Origin: JBNKWA01 sp050299555
Lineage (GTDB): Bacteria > Pseudomonadota > Alphaproteobacteria > Rhodobacterales > Rhodobacteraceae
NCBI GenBank assembly: GCA_050299555.1
Contig: JBNKWA010000077.1
Location: forward strand, 24,647-88,646
Length of the DNA stretch: 64,000 nucleotides
Reading direction: 5' to 3'
Within the stretch, counting starts at the first letter, position 1. Every line of letters starts with the position of its first letter. The position numbers and the translations under genes were made by a program. Shown here one piece after another: positions 16,830 to 24,968 of this stretch. The notes below the pieces were generated by a model. It made no database searches. It was not told the origin of the DNA and was given only the letters and a program-made list of their open reading frames with translations.

Positions 16830-18104
16830 ATGAACGATCAGCAGCGCACCGAGGACATCACCGCCGTAATGATGGCGATCGGCCAGGCTGCCCGCGATGC
16901 TGCCCGGGTCCTCGCCACCGCCACGGCCGAGCGCAAGCACGCGGCGCTGATCGGCGCGGCAGAGGCGGTCTGGTCCAGCCGCGGTGCCATCCTGACCGCC
17001 AACGAGAAGGACATGGCCGCCGCGACTGCCAAGGGCCTCTCCAAGGCCATGCTCGACCGGCTGCTGCTGAACGAGGATCGGGTTCGCGGCATGGTCGACG
17101 GACTTCGCTCCGTCGCCCAGCAGACCGACCCGGTCGGCGCGGTGCTGGCGGAATGGGACATGCCCTCGGGGCTTCATATCCGCCGCGTCTCCACCCCCAT
17201 TGGCGTTGTCGGGGTGATCTTCGAAAGCCGTCCCAACGTCACCGCAGATGCCGGGGCGCTGTGCCTCAAGGCCGGCAACGCGGCGATCCTGCGCGGCGGC
17301 TCGGAAAGCTTCCACTCCGCCCACGCCATCCACGCCGCGCTGGTGGCGGGGCTGGAACAGGCGAACCTGCCCGCCGCGGCGATCCAGCTTGTGCCCACCC
17401 GCGACCGGGCGGCGGTGGGCGCCATGCTGACCATGACCGATCATATCGACGTCATCGTGCCTCGCGGCGGCAAGGGGCTGGTCGGCCGAGTTCAGGCCGA
17501 GGCGCGGGTGCCGGTCTTCGCCCATCTCGAGGGGATCGTGCACATCTATGTCGATGGCGCCGCCGACACCGGCATCGCCCGCAAGGTGATCCTCAACGCC
17601 AAGACCCGGCGAACCGGCATCTGCGGTGCCGCCGAATGCCTGCTGGTGGACCGTGCCTATCTCGATGCCCACGGCGCGCCGTTCATCGAGGACCTGATCG
17701 CGGCCGGGGTCGAGGTCAGGGCCGACGAGGCGCTGCGGGCGATCCCGGGCACGGTAGCGGCGAGCGATGACGACTGGGGCCACGAGTTCCTCGACATGGT
17801 CATCGCGGCGAAAGTGGTCGACGGCATCGACCCGGCGATGGATCACATCCGCCGCTACGGCTCGAACCACACCGACTGCATCATTACCGCCGACGAGCGC
17901 CAGGCGACGCGTTTCTTCGCTGGCCTCGACAGCGCCATCCTGATGCACAACGCCTCGACCCAGTTCGCCGATGGCGGAGAGTTCGGCATGGGTGCCGAGA
18001 TCGGCATCGCCACCGGCAAGCTGCATGCCCGCGGGCCGGTGGGGGCGGCGCAGCTGACCAGCTTCAAGTATCTGGTCACCGGCGACGGTGCGATTCGGGC
18101 CTGA
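16830..18104 (+). CDS. proA: Gamma-glutamyl-phosphate reductase
   Basis: A 424-residue aldehyde-dehydrogenase-fold enzyme that reduces the ProB product to glutamate-5-semialdehyde with NADPH. Recognisable blocks are PIGVVGVIFESRPNVTADAG, the IVPRGGKGLVGRV segment and KTRRTGICGAAECLL, which holds the catalytic Cys. The ATG at 16830 is preceded by a strong GGAGGAGAGG. Together with proB it makes the proline precursor. It is followed by a bidirectional terminator-like hairpin. Confidence 0.96.
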   Translation: MNDQQRTEDITAVMMAIGQAARDAARVLATATAERKHAALIGAAEAVWSSRGAILTANEKDMAAATAKGLSKAMLDRLLLNEDRVRGMVDGLRSVAQQTDPVGAVLAEWDMPSGLHIRRVSTPIGVVGVIFESRPNVTADAGALCLKAGNAAILRGGSESFHSAHAIHAALVAGLEQANLPAAAIQLVPTRDRAAVGAMLTMTDHIDVIVPRGGKGLVGRVQAEARVPVFAHLEGIVHIYVDGAADTGIARKVILNAKTRRTGICGAAECLLVDRAYLDAHGAPFIEDLIAAGVEVRADEALRAIPGTVAASDDDWGHEFLDMVIAAKVVDGIDPAMDHIRRYGSNHTDCIITADERQATRFFAGLDSAILMHNASTQFADGGEFGMGAEIGIATGKLHARGPVGAAQLTSFKYLVTGDGAIRA

Positions 18105-18130
18105 CGGGCGGCGAATGGCCCAGAAAAGGA

Positions 18131-18177
18131 AATGCCCGGCACGGGGCCGGGCAGTTGCCATTTTAGTTTTTTTGTTT
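18131..18177. terminator. Bidirectional intrinsic terminator, proA / DUF882 gene
   Basis: TGCCCGGC (18133-18140) and GCCGGGCA (18146-18153) form an 8-bp G+C stem between two convergent genes. On the plus strand TTTTAGTTTTTTTG follows after a short gap. On the minus strand the stem is followed by TTTCCTTTT. It therefore could stop transcripts from both sides. Confidence 0.7.
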
Positions 18178-18223
18178 TGATTTCCGCTCGCGTCTGCGCC
18201 CGCGTCCTACCCCTGTCGCTTGT

Positions 18224-18796
18224 TCAGCCGCGCCAGCTGCGCACCGGACCGCAATCCATGTGCACGAAATTCGACCGCGCATACTTTCCGACGCCGCCAG
18301 CCTTGCAGGCTGCCGCCGCACCGGCCATGTCGGTGATCGATCGGCTGGAATGCTGCAGGTCCGCAGCCATGCCCTTCATGTGGTAGCTGTCCTTGGCGAC
18401 GCCGCGGTGGGTTCGGGCGAGCATCGCGTTGGTGTGCGGCGTCCGATAACCCGAAACCACCAGATAGGGCTCGCTGGTGTCCATCAGCCGCAGCGTGGCG
18501 GCGAGGATGTCGACATTGCGGCGGTCATACGGGATCACAGCGTTCTCGCGCCAGTCGCGCATGAACCAGTTGATCTCTTCCATCACCTCGGGAATGTACT
18601 CGCCCTCGACCCAATAGACCGTGTCGATGGCCTCGCCCGTGCGAGCCGACCGCAGCGACACCCTTCTGATGTCTCCGGCACCGCGCAAAAAGCTTGCTGC
18701 TTTGGCGTAGTGGGGTGCGGCAGTGACGGCTGCGATACCTGCGAATGCGCCCAATGCTGCACGGCGCGAAAGCCGTGCGTCAGCCGGTTTGATCAT
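18224..18796 (-). CDS. DUF882 / M15-type peptidase, Tat-exported
   Basis: A 190-residue protein starting at 18796 (an upstream in-frame ATG at 18874 lacks support). The N-terminus carries a twin-arginine signal (SRRAALGAFAGIAAVTAAP). The body is a DUF882/YcbK-like domain with SGYRTPHTN and SYHMKGMAADL, which hold the metal-binding His/Asp residues of M15 D,D- or L,D-carboxypeptidases. It probably trims peptidoglycan stem peptides in the periplasm. It is divergent from an L,D-transpeptidase gene, which fits a shared role in wall remodelling. Confidence 0.87.
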   Translation of the reverse strand: MIKPADARLSRRAALGAFAGIAAVTAAPHYAKAASFLRGAGDIRRVSLRSARTGEAIDTVYWVEGEYIPEVMEEINWFMRDWRENAVIPYDRRNVDILAATLRLMDTSEPYLVVSGYRTPHTNAMLARTHRGVAKDSYHMKGMAADLQHSSRSITDMAGAAAACKAGGVGKYARSNFVHMDCGPVRSWRG

Positions 18797-19125
18797 GCCA
18801 AGTCCTGCCTTCGTTCCGTCCCTCGTGGCCGCCGATTTTTTTGGCCGACCATCCCTCTGACCGAGGTTTCGCACTCGACCCCGGTTCAGCCAAGCGACAT
18901 TTCTTGCCTTGATTCGTGCTCGGCGGATTTCTGCCGAAAGTCACGTTTTTTGGCGCTGTGCCCGGCCATTCACCACAACTTTACCGAAAGCTGATGCACA
19001 AACTCCACAGTTGCGCTGCAATCTGCGAGCATCGTCACCGCCATCTGTGGCGGTCTGCGACGATGTTGATAGCGTCCGTTGACAAGGTAAGCCAGCGAGT
19101 GGGTCACGTGTCGGAACTTGGATTT
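18797..19125. other. Divergent intergenic region, DUF882 gene / L,D-transpeptidase gene
   Basis: About 330 bp between two divergent cell-wall genes. It contains TTGACA at 19079-19084 on the plus strand but no convincing -10 at the right spacing. No RNA gene, repeat or terminator was recognised. Its left part is less G+C-rich than the flanking genes. Confidence 0.4.
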
Positions 19126-20820
19126 ATGCGGTCAGCGCCCTGCGCTTTGACCATGTTTTTTGCTGTCTTGGCGTCAGGCGCCGTGGCCCAGGACGCACAG
19201 CCGCCGTTGCCGGCGGCTGTCGAGGATATGGCGGCGACCGCCGATCCCCTTGTGGCTTCGGTCTCCGACGCGCTGGAGGAGCCGGCCGAGGTGCCGTTGG
19301 CGCCATTGCCGGCACTCTTGCGCGACAGCATCGCATCGGGTGGGCCGGTGCTGGCGCAGCTCGATGCCTTCTATGCCGAGCGGGGCTACCAGCCCGTCTG
19401 GGACGCAGGCCACGGCGACGCCCTGCTGGCTGCCCTGGCTCAGGTTTCCCGGCATGGCCTTCCGCCGGCGCGCTACGAGGCCGATGCCCTCGCGGCGACG
19501 TTGCAGACCGGGCTTGCCGGGGGCGCCGACGACGATGCACGCGTCGCGGCCGAGATTGCCGCGGCGCGGACCTTCGTGACCTACGCGCATGACATCAACT
19601 CGGGGATGCTGGAGCCGCGCGAGATCGACCGCGAGCTGACCTTCCGCCCGCACCGCGCGGACCCCTCGAAGATGCTCGCCGACTTCTTCGCGGCACCGGA
19701 TGCCGATGCCTTTCTCTCCGGCTTGGCGCCGCAGCATCCGCAATATGCAGCCCTTCTCGACCAGAAGGTGCGGCTCGAGGCGCTGATCCAGGCCGGCGGC
19801 TGGGGCCCCGAGGTGCCCGCCGGCAAGACCATGCGTCCGGGTCAGGCGGGGTCGCGGGTGCTGGCCATGCGCCAGCGGCTGTCGCGCATCCTGCAGCAGT
19901 CGCTGGGCGACAGCGATGTCTTCGACGAAGGGCTGGTCATCGCGCTCAAGCAGTTCCAGGACCGCCACGGGCTGAACGCCGATGGCGTTGCCGGGCCGGC
20001 GACGCTGGCGGCGCTGAACCGCTCGCCCGAGTTCCGGCTCGAACAGGTGCTGGTCAATCTCGAGCGCCAGCGCTGGATGAACTTCGACCGCGGCTATCGC
20101 CACATCTTCGTCAACCAGGCCGACTTCTCCATGGCCGTCTACGAGGATGGCAAGGCGATCTTCCGCTCGCGCACCATCATCGGCAAGGCGGCCGAGCATC
20201 GCACGCCCGAGTTCTACGAAGAGATGACCCATATGGTCGTCAACCCGACCTGGCACGTGCCGCGCTCGATCGTGACCGAGGAGTACCTGCCGCGGCTGCA
20301 GCGCAACCCCGGCTCGCTGCCGCACCTGCAGGTGATGACCCGCAGCGGCACCCGGATCAACCCGCGGCTGGTCAATTTCGGCCAGTTCACCAAGGGCAAC
20401 TTCCCCTTCATCATGAAGCAGGCACCGGGCAGCGGCAACGCCCTCGGCCGGGTCAAGTTCATGTTTCCCAACCAGTACGACATCTACCTGCATGACACCC
20501 CGACCAAGCCGCTCTTCGCCAGGGACGTTCGTGACTTCAGCCATGGCTGCGTGCGGGTGCAGCGGCCGTTCGAGCTGGCGCACCTGCTGCTCAGCTGGCA
20601 GACCGACGAGCCCGAGGCGGTGTTCGAGCGGGCGCTGGCGGGCGGGCGCGAGCGCCACCTCGATCTGGCCAAGCCGGTGCCGATCTATCTCACCTACCAG
20701 ACCGCCTGGGTTGACGATGACGGCGTCAGCCAGTTCCGCGAGGATGTCTATGGCCGCGACCGGCGCATCTTCGGCGCGCTCGCCGATGCCGGCGTGACGC
20801 TGCCGGCGGTTGAAGGCTAG
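19126..20820 (+). CDS. L,D-transpeptidase (YkuD/YcbB-like), exported
   Basis: A 564-residue exported protein with a signal peptide (RSAPCALTMFFAVLASGAVAQ). A YcbB-like N-terminal scaffold is followed by a peptidoglycan-binding helical domain (about 245-300, DRHGLNADGVAGPATLAALN) and a YkuD catalytic domain ending in the HDTP and FSHGCVRVQ motif with the nucleophile Cys. Such enzymes form 3-3 cross-links in peptidoglycan. The start is uncertain; ATG 19126 begins the signal peptide, while an ATG at 19063 is in frame upstream. Divergence from the DUF882 peptidase gene suggests joint regulation. Confidence 0.9.
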   Translation: MRSAPCALTMFFAVLASGAVAQDAQPPLPAAVEDMAATADPLVASVSDALEEPAEVPLAPLPALLRDSIASGGPVLAQLDAFYAERGYQPVWDAGHGDALLAALAQVSRHGLPPARYEADALAATLQTGLAGGADDDARVAAEIAAARTFVTYAHDINSGMLEPREIDRELTFRPHRADPSKMLADFFAAPDADAFLSGLAPQHPQYAALLDQKVRLEALIQAGGWGPEVPAGKTMRPGQAGSRVLAMRQRLSRILQQSLGDSDVFDEGLVIALKQFQDRHGLNADGVAGPATLAALNRSPEFRLEQVLVNLERQRWMNFDRGYRHIFVNQADFSMAVYEDGKAIFRSRTIIGKAAEHRTPEFYEEMTHMVVNPTWHVPRSIVTEEYLPRLQRNPGSLPHLQVMTRSGTRINPRLVNFGQFTKGNFPFIMKQAPGSGNALGRVKFMFPNQYDIYLHDTPTKPLFARDVRDFSHGCVRVQRPFELAHLLLSWQTDEPEAVFERALAGGRERHLDLAKPVPIYLTYQTAWVDDDGVSQFREDVYGRDRRIFGALADAGVTLPAVEG

Positions 20821-20927
20821 CGGCCAATCGGCTAAGCCGCCCCGGGGGCCGGGGCGTCGGACAGTCCGCCGGCGGGCGATGGCAGCCGGGCAGCCCGGGG
20901 TCCCCGCGAACCGGAAACCGTCCAGCC

Positions 20928-22025
20928 ATGACCCATACCATCCGCAGTATCGCCCGGGCGCTGGGCGCCGAGGCCGAGGGCGATCTCGACCTCGCCATCG
21001 CCCGCCCCGCCGAGCCGGCCCGCGCCGGCCCCGACGATCTGGCCCTGGCCATGGACCCCCGCTTTGCCGAGGGACTGGCCGAAGGCGGCGCCCGCGCCGC
21101 CATCCTCTGGCCCGGCGCCGACTGGCGGGCGCTGGGGCTCAGCGCCGCGATCTTCGCGCCCAGGCCACGCTACGTCCTGGCTGGCGTCACTAGCCTTTTC
21201 GCGCCCCCGCCGGCATCGGCGCCGGGCATCCACCCCACCGCCATCGTCGATCCCTCCGCCCGCCTCGGCGACGGCGTCTCCATCGGCCCGTTCTCCATCG
21301 TCGAGGCCGGCGCGGAAATCGGCGCCGGCAGCACCATCCTGTCGCATGTGGTGATCGGCGCCGGCGCGGCAATCGGGCCCGGCGCCCTGATCCACGCCCG
21401 CGGCTGGATCGGTCCCGGCACCGTTGCCGGGCCCGGCCTCATCACCCATCCCGGCGCGATCGTCGGCGCCGACGGCTTCTCCTTCGTCACCCCGCAGCCC
21501 GGCGCGGTCGAGGCGGCGCGCGCCACCGGCCAGATCGACCCCGCTGCCGATCCCGACGCCACCCGCTACGTGCGCATCGCCTCGCTCGGCCGGGTCATCC
21601 TGGGCGCCGATGTCGAGATCGGCGCCAATGCCTGCATCGACCGCGGCACCATCGTCGACACCGTGATCGGCGACGGGACCAAGATCGACAACCAGGTGCA
21701 GATCGGCCACAACTGCCGCGTCGGCAGCCATTGTCTGCTCTGCGGCCAGGCCGGCGTCGCCGGCTCGGTCACCATCGGTGACCGGGTGGTGCTGGGCGGC
21801 AAGGCCGGGATCGCCGATCACATCACCATCGGCTCGGACGTGGTGGTGGCCGGCGCCTCGGGCGTCTCCTCAAACATCCCGTCGGGGCGGGTGATGATGG
21901 GCAATCCGGCGGTTCGCATGGACCTCAACGTCGAAATCTACAAGGCGCTGCGACGGCTGCCACGGCTGGTCGCCCGCGTCGCCGAACTGGAGAAACGGGT
22001 TTCCAAGACCGGGGCGAAGGATTAG
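20928..22025 (+). CDS. lpxD: UDP-3-O-(3-hydroxyacyl)glucosamine N-acyltransferase
   Basis: A 365-residue LpxD, which adds the second 3-hydroxyacyl chain in lipid A synthesis. The N-terminal uridine-binding domain (to about residue 95) is followed by a long left-handed beta helix of hexapeptide repeats (IHPTAIVDPSARLGDGVSIG onward) and the conserved NACIDRGTIVDTVIGDGTKIDNQ stretch. The C-terminal helix closes with RLPRLVARVAELEKRV. It is followed after 34 bp by an acyl carrier protein and a ketosynthase, which suggests a local supply of a special acyl chain. Confidence 0.96.
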   Translation: MTHTIRSIARALGAEAEGDLDLAIARPAEPARAGPDDLALAMDPRFAEGLAEGGARAAILWPGADWRALGLSAAIFAPRPRYVLAGVTSLFAPPPASAPGIHPTAIVDPSARLGDGVSIGPFSIVEAGAEIGAGSTILSHVVIGAGAAIGPGALIHARGWIGPGTVAGPGLITHPGAIVGADGFSFVTPQPGAVEAARATGQIDPAADPDATRYVRIASLGRVILGADVEIGANACIDRGTIVDTVIGDGTKIDNQVQIGHNCRVGSHCLLCGQAGVAGSVTIGDRVVLGGKAGIADHITIGSDVVVAGASGVSSNIPSGRVMMGNPAVRMDLNVEIYKALRRLPRLVARVAELEKRVSKTGAKD

Positions 22026-22059
22026 ATAGCAGCGCGTGGGTATGTCCGGAGCTCTCCTG

Positions 22060-22323
22060 ATGCCGAGTGTTAAGGATCAGATCGTAGCGATCATCGCCGA
22101 GCAGGCGGTGCTGGAACCGGAAGACGTGAGGCTGGATTCGACGCTTGAGGAACTGGGCGTGGACAGTCTGGGCCTGGTCGAGGCGATCTTCGCCATCGAG
22201 GAAGCCTTCGACATCCAGGTCCCGTTCAATGCCAACGATCCGGGTCGGTCCGAGTTCGATATCACCAATGTCAGCGCCATCATCGAGGCGGTGCAGGGGC
22301 TTCTGTCCCAGAAGACGGCCTGA
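22060..22323 (+). CDS. Acyl carrier protein, NodF-like
   Basis: An 87-residue acyl carrier protein with the phosphopantetheine site at Ser36 (GVDSLGLVEAIFAIEE). The acidic helix 2 is normal, but the loop after it, PFNANDPGRSEFDITNVSAI, resembles specialised carriers such as NodF more than housekeeping AcpP. The start is placed at ATG 22060; an ATG at 22036 would add eight residues with no domain support. It lies 34 bp after lpxD and 9 bp before a NodE-like ketosynthase, so the three form one unit. A role in a specific lipid A or surface acyl chain is inferred. Confidence 0.85.
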   Translation: MPSVKDQIVAIIAEQAVLEPEDVRLDSTLEELGVDSLGLVEAIFAIEEAFDIQVPFNANDPGRSEFDITNVSAIIEAVQGLLSQKTA

Positions 22324-22332
22324 CGCATCCGC

Positions 22333-23541
22333 ATGAAGCGGGTCGTCATTACCGGCATGGGCGCGGTCTCGGCCCTCGGGCCGTCGGCCGCCGAGACCAT
22401 GCGCGGGATGCGCGAGGCCGTCTGCGGCATCGGGCCGCTTGAGTTCGACAATGTCGAGCGCCTCGGCATCCGCATCGGCGGTCAGATACGCGGCTATGAT
22501 GCCGAGGCGCATTTCACCCGCCAGGAAATCACCCTCTACGATCCGTTCACCCAGTTCGCCCTCCTGGCCGCCGCCGAGGCGGTGGGCCAGTCCGGCCTCA
22601 GCGAGGGCCAGTTCATCGCCGACAATGCCGGGGTCGTGCTGGGTACCGCCGGCGGCGGGCTGCAGACCCAGGACGAGAACTACCGGCAGGTCTACGAGGA
22701 GGCGAAGAACCGCGTCCATCCCTTCGTGGTGCCGCGGCTGATGAACAGCGCCGCCGCCAGCCATGTCTCCATGGTGCACGGGCTGCGCGGGCCGAGCTTC
22801 ACCGTCGCCACCGCCTGCGCCTCGTCGAACCATGCGATGGGGCTGGCGCTGAACCTGATCCGTGGCGGCACCGCCAGCGTCATGCTCACCGGCGGCTCGG
22901 AAAGCATGCTGTGCTTCGGCGGCATCAAAGCCTGGGAAGGTCTGCGGGTGATGGCCAAGGATGCCTGCCGGCCGTTCTCGGCCAATCGAAGCGGCATGGT
23001 TCAGGGCGAGGGCGCGGCGATCTTCGTGTTCGAGGAATTCGAGCACGCGCGCGCCCGCAGCGCCGAGATCCTCGCCGAGGTGGCGGGCTTTGCGATGACC
23101 TCGGACGCGTCCGACATCGTCATGCCCAGCCGCGAGGGCGCCAGTCGGGCCATGCGCCAGGCGCTGGCCGATGCCGGCCTGGCGCCCGAGGCGATCGGTT
23201 ACATCAACGCCCATGGAACCGGCACGACGGCCAATGACCGCACCGAATGTGCCGCCGTGCGCGAGGTCTTCGGCGCCCATGCCGACCGTCTGATGATCTC
23301 GTCCACCAAGTCGATGCACGGCCACATCATGGGCGGCACCGGCGCGGTGGAACTGCTGGCCTGCATCATGGCGCTTCGCGATGGGGTGATCGCACCCACC
23401 ATCGGCTATGAAGAGCCGGACCCCGACTGCAATCTCGACGTGGTGCCCAACGTGGCGCGCGAGGCGAAGGTCGGCGCGGTCGCCTCGAACGCCTTCGCCT
23501 TCGGCGGGTTGAATGCGGTCCTGGTGCTGAAGTCGGTCTGA
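22333..23541 (+). CDS. Beta-ketoacyl-ACP synthase, FabF/NodE-like
   Basis: A 402-residue KAS II-type condensing enzyme. Catalytic Cys162 lies in VATACASSNHAMG, the first His in INAHGTGTTAND and the second in SSTKSMHGHIMGG. NASA-like SNAFAFGGLNAVLVL closes the protein. Length (402) and several blocks (DIVMPSREG, STKSMHGH, GGLNAVL) recall rhizobial NodE, which makes a special unsaturated acyl chain on NodF. No other nod genes are present, so a nodulation role is not proposed. With the adjacent ACP and lpxD, an envelope-lipid role is more likely. Confidence 0.87.
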   Translation: MKRVVITGMGAVSALGPSAAETMRGMREAVCGIGPLEFDNVERLGIRIGGQIRGYDAEAHFTRQEITLYDPFTQFALLAAAEAVGQSGLSEGQFIADNAGVVLGTAGGGLQTQDENYRQVYEEAKNRVHPFVVPRLMNSAAASHVSMVHGLRGPSFTVATACASSNHAMGLALNLIRGGTASVMLTGGSESMLCFGGIKAWEGLRVMAKDACRPFSANRSGMVQGEGAAIFVFEEFEHARARSAEILAEVAGFAMTSDASDIVMPSREGASRAMRQALADAGLAPEAIGYINAHGTGTTANDRTECAAVREVFGAHADRLMISSTKSMHGHIMGGTGAVELLACIMALRDGVIAPTIGYEEPDPDCNLDVVPNVAREAKVGAVASNAFAFGGLNAVLVLKSV

Positions 23542-23659
23542 GCCGGTCGGGGTGCGGGCGCCTGGTGGCCGGATCGCGCCCGGCCACGCCCCGCCCAGCC
23601 CACCCGCGTGGCCGGGCGCGATCCGGGTTCTGGCGCTTCGCCGGCCGGGGCTTGCCATC

Positions 23660-23740
23660 GTCCCCACCGCGTCCCCACCGACGTTAACACTTTAATTGTT
23701 TTATTTCAAAGCGTTAGGTATGCGTCCCCGTGGGGACGCC
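23660..23740 (-). repeat. Intergenic palindrome element, copy A1
   Basis: An element of about 80 bp in reverse orientation. Read on the minus strand it starts with the hairpin GCGTCCCC-AC-GGGGACGC (23722-23739), passes through an A+T-rich core containing AAAGTGTTAACG, and ends with two TGGGGAC boxes. It matches the copy at 26591-26670 along its whole length. It lies between convergent genes (ketosynthase and IalB). Confidence 0.75.
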
Positions 23741-23813
23741 TGTTCTGGTGCGCAGCTGGTGCCTCTTGGTGCGACAAGGGGCGCGAGATAGGCGGCCCGG
23801 CGCGCGACACCGA

Positions 23814-23884
23814 TGTCCCCGGACCGTCCCCACGGGATTTGCCACGATTCCAGTACCTTGACCCCCCGTCCCCATGGGGACGCT
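23814..23884 (-). repeat. Intergenic palindrome element, copy A2 (core diverged)
   Basis: A second copy in tandem and in the same orientation as A1. It has a perfect 16-bp palindrome CGTCCCCATGGGGACG (23867-23882) and, on the minus strand, GGGTCAAGG followed by a GTGGGGAC box. The A+T-rich core of A1 has been replaced by more G+C-rich sequence. Confidence 0.65.
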
Positions 23885-23914
23885 GCTCGCGGGGCGCGAT
23901 ACCGGCGTTGCGGT

Positions 23915-24556
23915 CTATCCGCCGGTCGCCGCCACCAGCGCGTCGTAGGCAGCGGTGAAGCCGGTCAGCGACAGCGTAAGAACCACGGGCTCCTCGGGCA
24001 GTCCGATCGAGCGCAGGGTCACGGTCGCCTTGGCGCCACGCTTCAGGGTCGACACGCCGCCGTCATCGACGCCGAAACGGGCGAAGCAGCCCGAGCGGGT
24101 GCACCAGTTGAAGGGATAGGTGGCAGCGGCATTGGAATCGACCTGCACCGAAAGTCCCGCCGTCAGCAGCGTGCCGAGCGGCGTCACCACCGTGGCGCCA
24201 GCGGTCGCCTCGGCTTCCGCGGGCAGCTTGATCATCGAGAACTCCACGACCGGGTTGTCGTCCTGATCGCGCAGAAGCTGGTAGAGGAAGCAGTCCGCCT
24301 TGTCGGGCGTGCAGCGCAGTTCCCAGTCTCCGAACGCCTCGGTAATGAACTCCGGTTCGGCCGGCGCGGCGGGTGCCGCTTCCGCTGGATCGGCTGCTGC
24401 GGGCGCGTCGGCGGCGTCGGATGCAGCAGGCGCGTCGGCTCCGATCTCGGTCTGAACCGAGGCCGCGCCGCTGGCTTCCTGTGCAGTTGCCGCCACTGGC
24501 AAAAAGGTCGCCAGGGCAATGGCGGCCAGGCCGCAAAATAGGCTCTTGCTATGCAT
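23915..24556 (-). CDS. Invasion-associated locus B (IalB) family protein
   Basis: A 213-residue exported protein. A signal peptide (FCGLAAIALATFLPVAATAQ) is followed by a low-complexity Ala/Pro/Asp/Glu region (about 27-68) and then an IalB domain beginning EAFGDWELRC with a paired Cys (CTPDKADC) and the later NWCTRSGCFARFG. IalB-family proteins are periplasmic or outer-membrane-associated and are widespread in non-invasive alphaproteobacteria, where their role is unclear. Two minus-strand terminator hairpins lie upstream, so the gene probably needs its own promoter; TTGACA on the minus strand near 24618-24623 is a candidate -35. Confidence 0.85.
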   Translation of the reverse strand: MHSKSLFCGLAAIALATFLPVAATAQEASGAASVQTEIGADAPAASDAADAPAAADPAEAAPAAPAEPEFITEAFGDWELRCTPDKADCFLYQLLRDQDDNPVVEFSMIKLPAEAEATAGATVVTPLGTLLTAGLSVQVDSNAAATYPFNWCTRSGCFARFGVDDGGVSTLKRGAKATVTLRSIGLPEEPVVLTLSLTGFTAAYDALVAATGG

Positions 24557-24663
24557 CCACGTGCCTCGATCATGTCGGTTTTGTCGGGCGCACAGGTGTC
24601 ACCCCGCGTCGCCGCTGTCAATGTATGCCCGGTCACGATCGCTTCCGTTGGCGACCCGCCAAC

Positions 24664-24690
24664 AAAAAAGGTACCCCGGAAGGTACCTTT
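24664..24690 (-). terminator. Minus-strand intrinsic terminator of candidate sRNA 2
   Basis: On the minus strand AAAGGTACC and GGTACCTTT pair over 9 bp around a TTCCGG loop, and the stem runs into TTTTTTG. It lies about 110 bp upstream of the IalB start, so it ends a separate short transcript or attenuates read-through into that gene. Confidence 0.7.
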
Positions 24691-24739
24691 CTGCGCTGCC
24701 TAGCAGCCTTCTCTCCCTGCCGGACTGGCCGACTTATGG
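24664..24739 (-). ncRNA. Candidate small RNA 2 (about 75-80 nt)
   Basis: A promoter-like pair and an intrinsic terminator enclose a short non-coding stretch on the minus strand. TTGACG (24769-24774) and TAGCGT (24746-24751) are spaced by 17 bp, placing the start near 24739. Inside, GCTGC-TAG-GCAGC forms a second hairpin next to a purine-rich GGGAGAGAAGG. No reading frame of note is present. It may be an independent sRNA or the attenuated leader of the IalB gene. Confidence 0.45.
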
Positions 24740-24745
24740 GACGGC

Positions 24746-24774
24746 ACGCTAGGCGGCGAAATCCCGTCCGTCAA
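24746..24774 (-). promoter_or_regulatory. Sigma-70-like promoter of candidate sRNA 2
   Basis: Minus-strand TTGACG and TAGCGT separated by 17 bp. The -35 is strong and the -10 is weak. It is supported mainly by the terminator found about 80 nt downstream. Confidence 0.4.
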
Positions 24775-24827
24775 CAGTTCGTTGACCTCAATTCGATCAA
24801 TTTTTAAAGGCATTCCGGCCGTTGGGC

Positions 24828-24857
24828 AAAAAAATGGCCGCGCGAGACGCACGGCCA
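24828..24857 (-). terminator. Minus-strand intrinsic terminator of candidate sRNA 1
   Basis: On the minus strand TGGCCG and CGGCCA form the base of a hairpin (24835-24857) directly followed by seven T residues. No minus-strand gene lies upstream of it; the next gene to the right is on the plus strand. A dedicated short transcript is therefore implied. Confidence 0.75.
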
Positions 24858-24921
24858 GTTCAACAGGGAGGAAGTCAGCACCGCCGGGCGATTGCCCCTT
24901 GATGCAGTTCCATTGATGACA
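24828..24921 (-). ncRNA. Candidate small RNA 1 with anti-Shine-Dalgarno loop (about 75-95 nt)
   Basis: A stretch ending in a textbook terminator carries, in 5' to 3' order on the minus strand, a small hairpin GGGC-AATC-GCCC, an open region with CTTCCTCCCTG, and the terminator hairpin with its T-run. The CCTCC core is complementary to ribosome-binding sites, as in known alphaproteobacterial sRNA families with CCUCC loops. The 5' end is uncertain; a weak promoter (TTGTGC, 17 bp, GTTAAC) would place it near 24921. It is divergent from the HerA-like ATPase gene. Confidence 0.5.
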
Positions 24922-24968
24922 TCAAAAGGTTAACCAAAGATGTTGCATTCCGCACAATTCTCACGGGG

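Noticed and set aside
22060..22323. AcpXL, the very-long-chain carrier for lipid A
   Set aside because: The sequence around and after the phosphopantetheine Ser does not resemble AcpXL, and the fabZXL/fabFXL gene set is absent.
22060..23541. Nodulation genes nodF/nodE
   Set aside because: Similarity is to the family only; no nodABC, nodD or other symbiosis genes are present and the pair is tied to lpxD.
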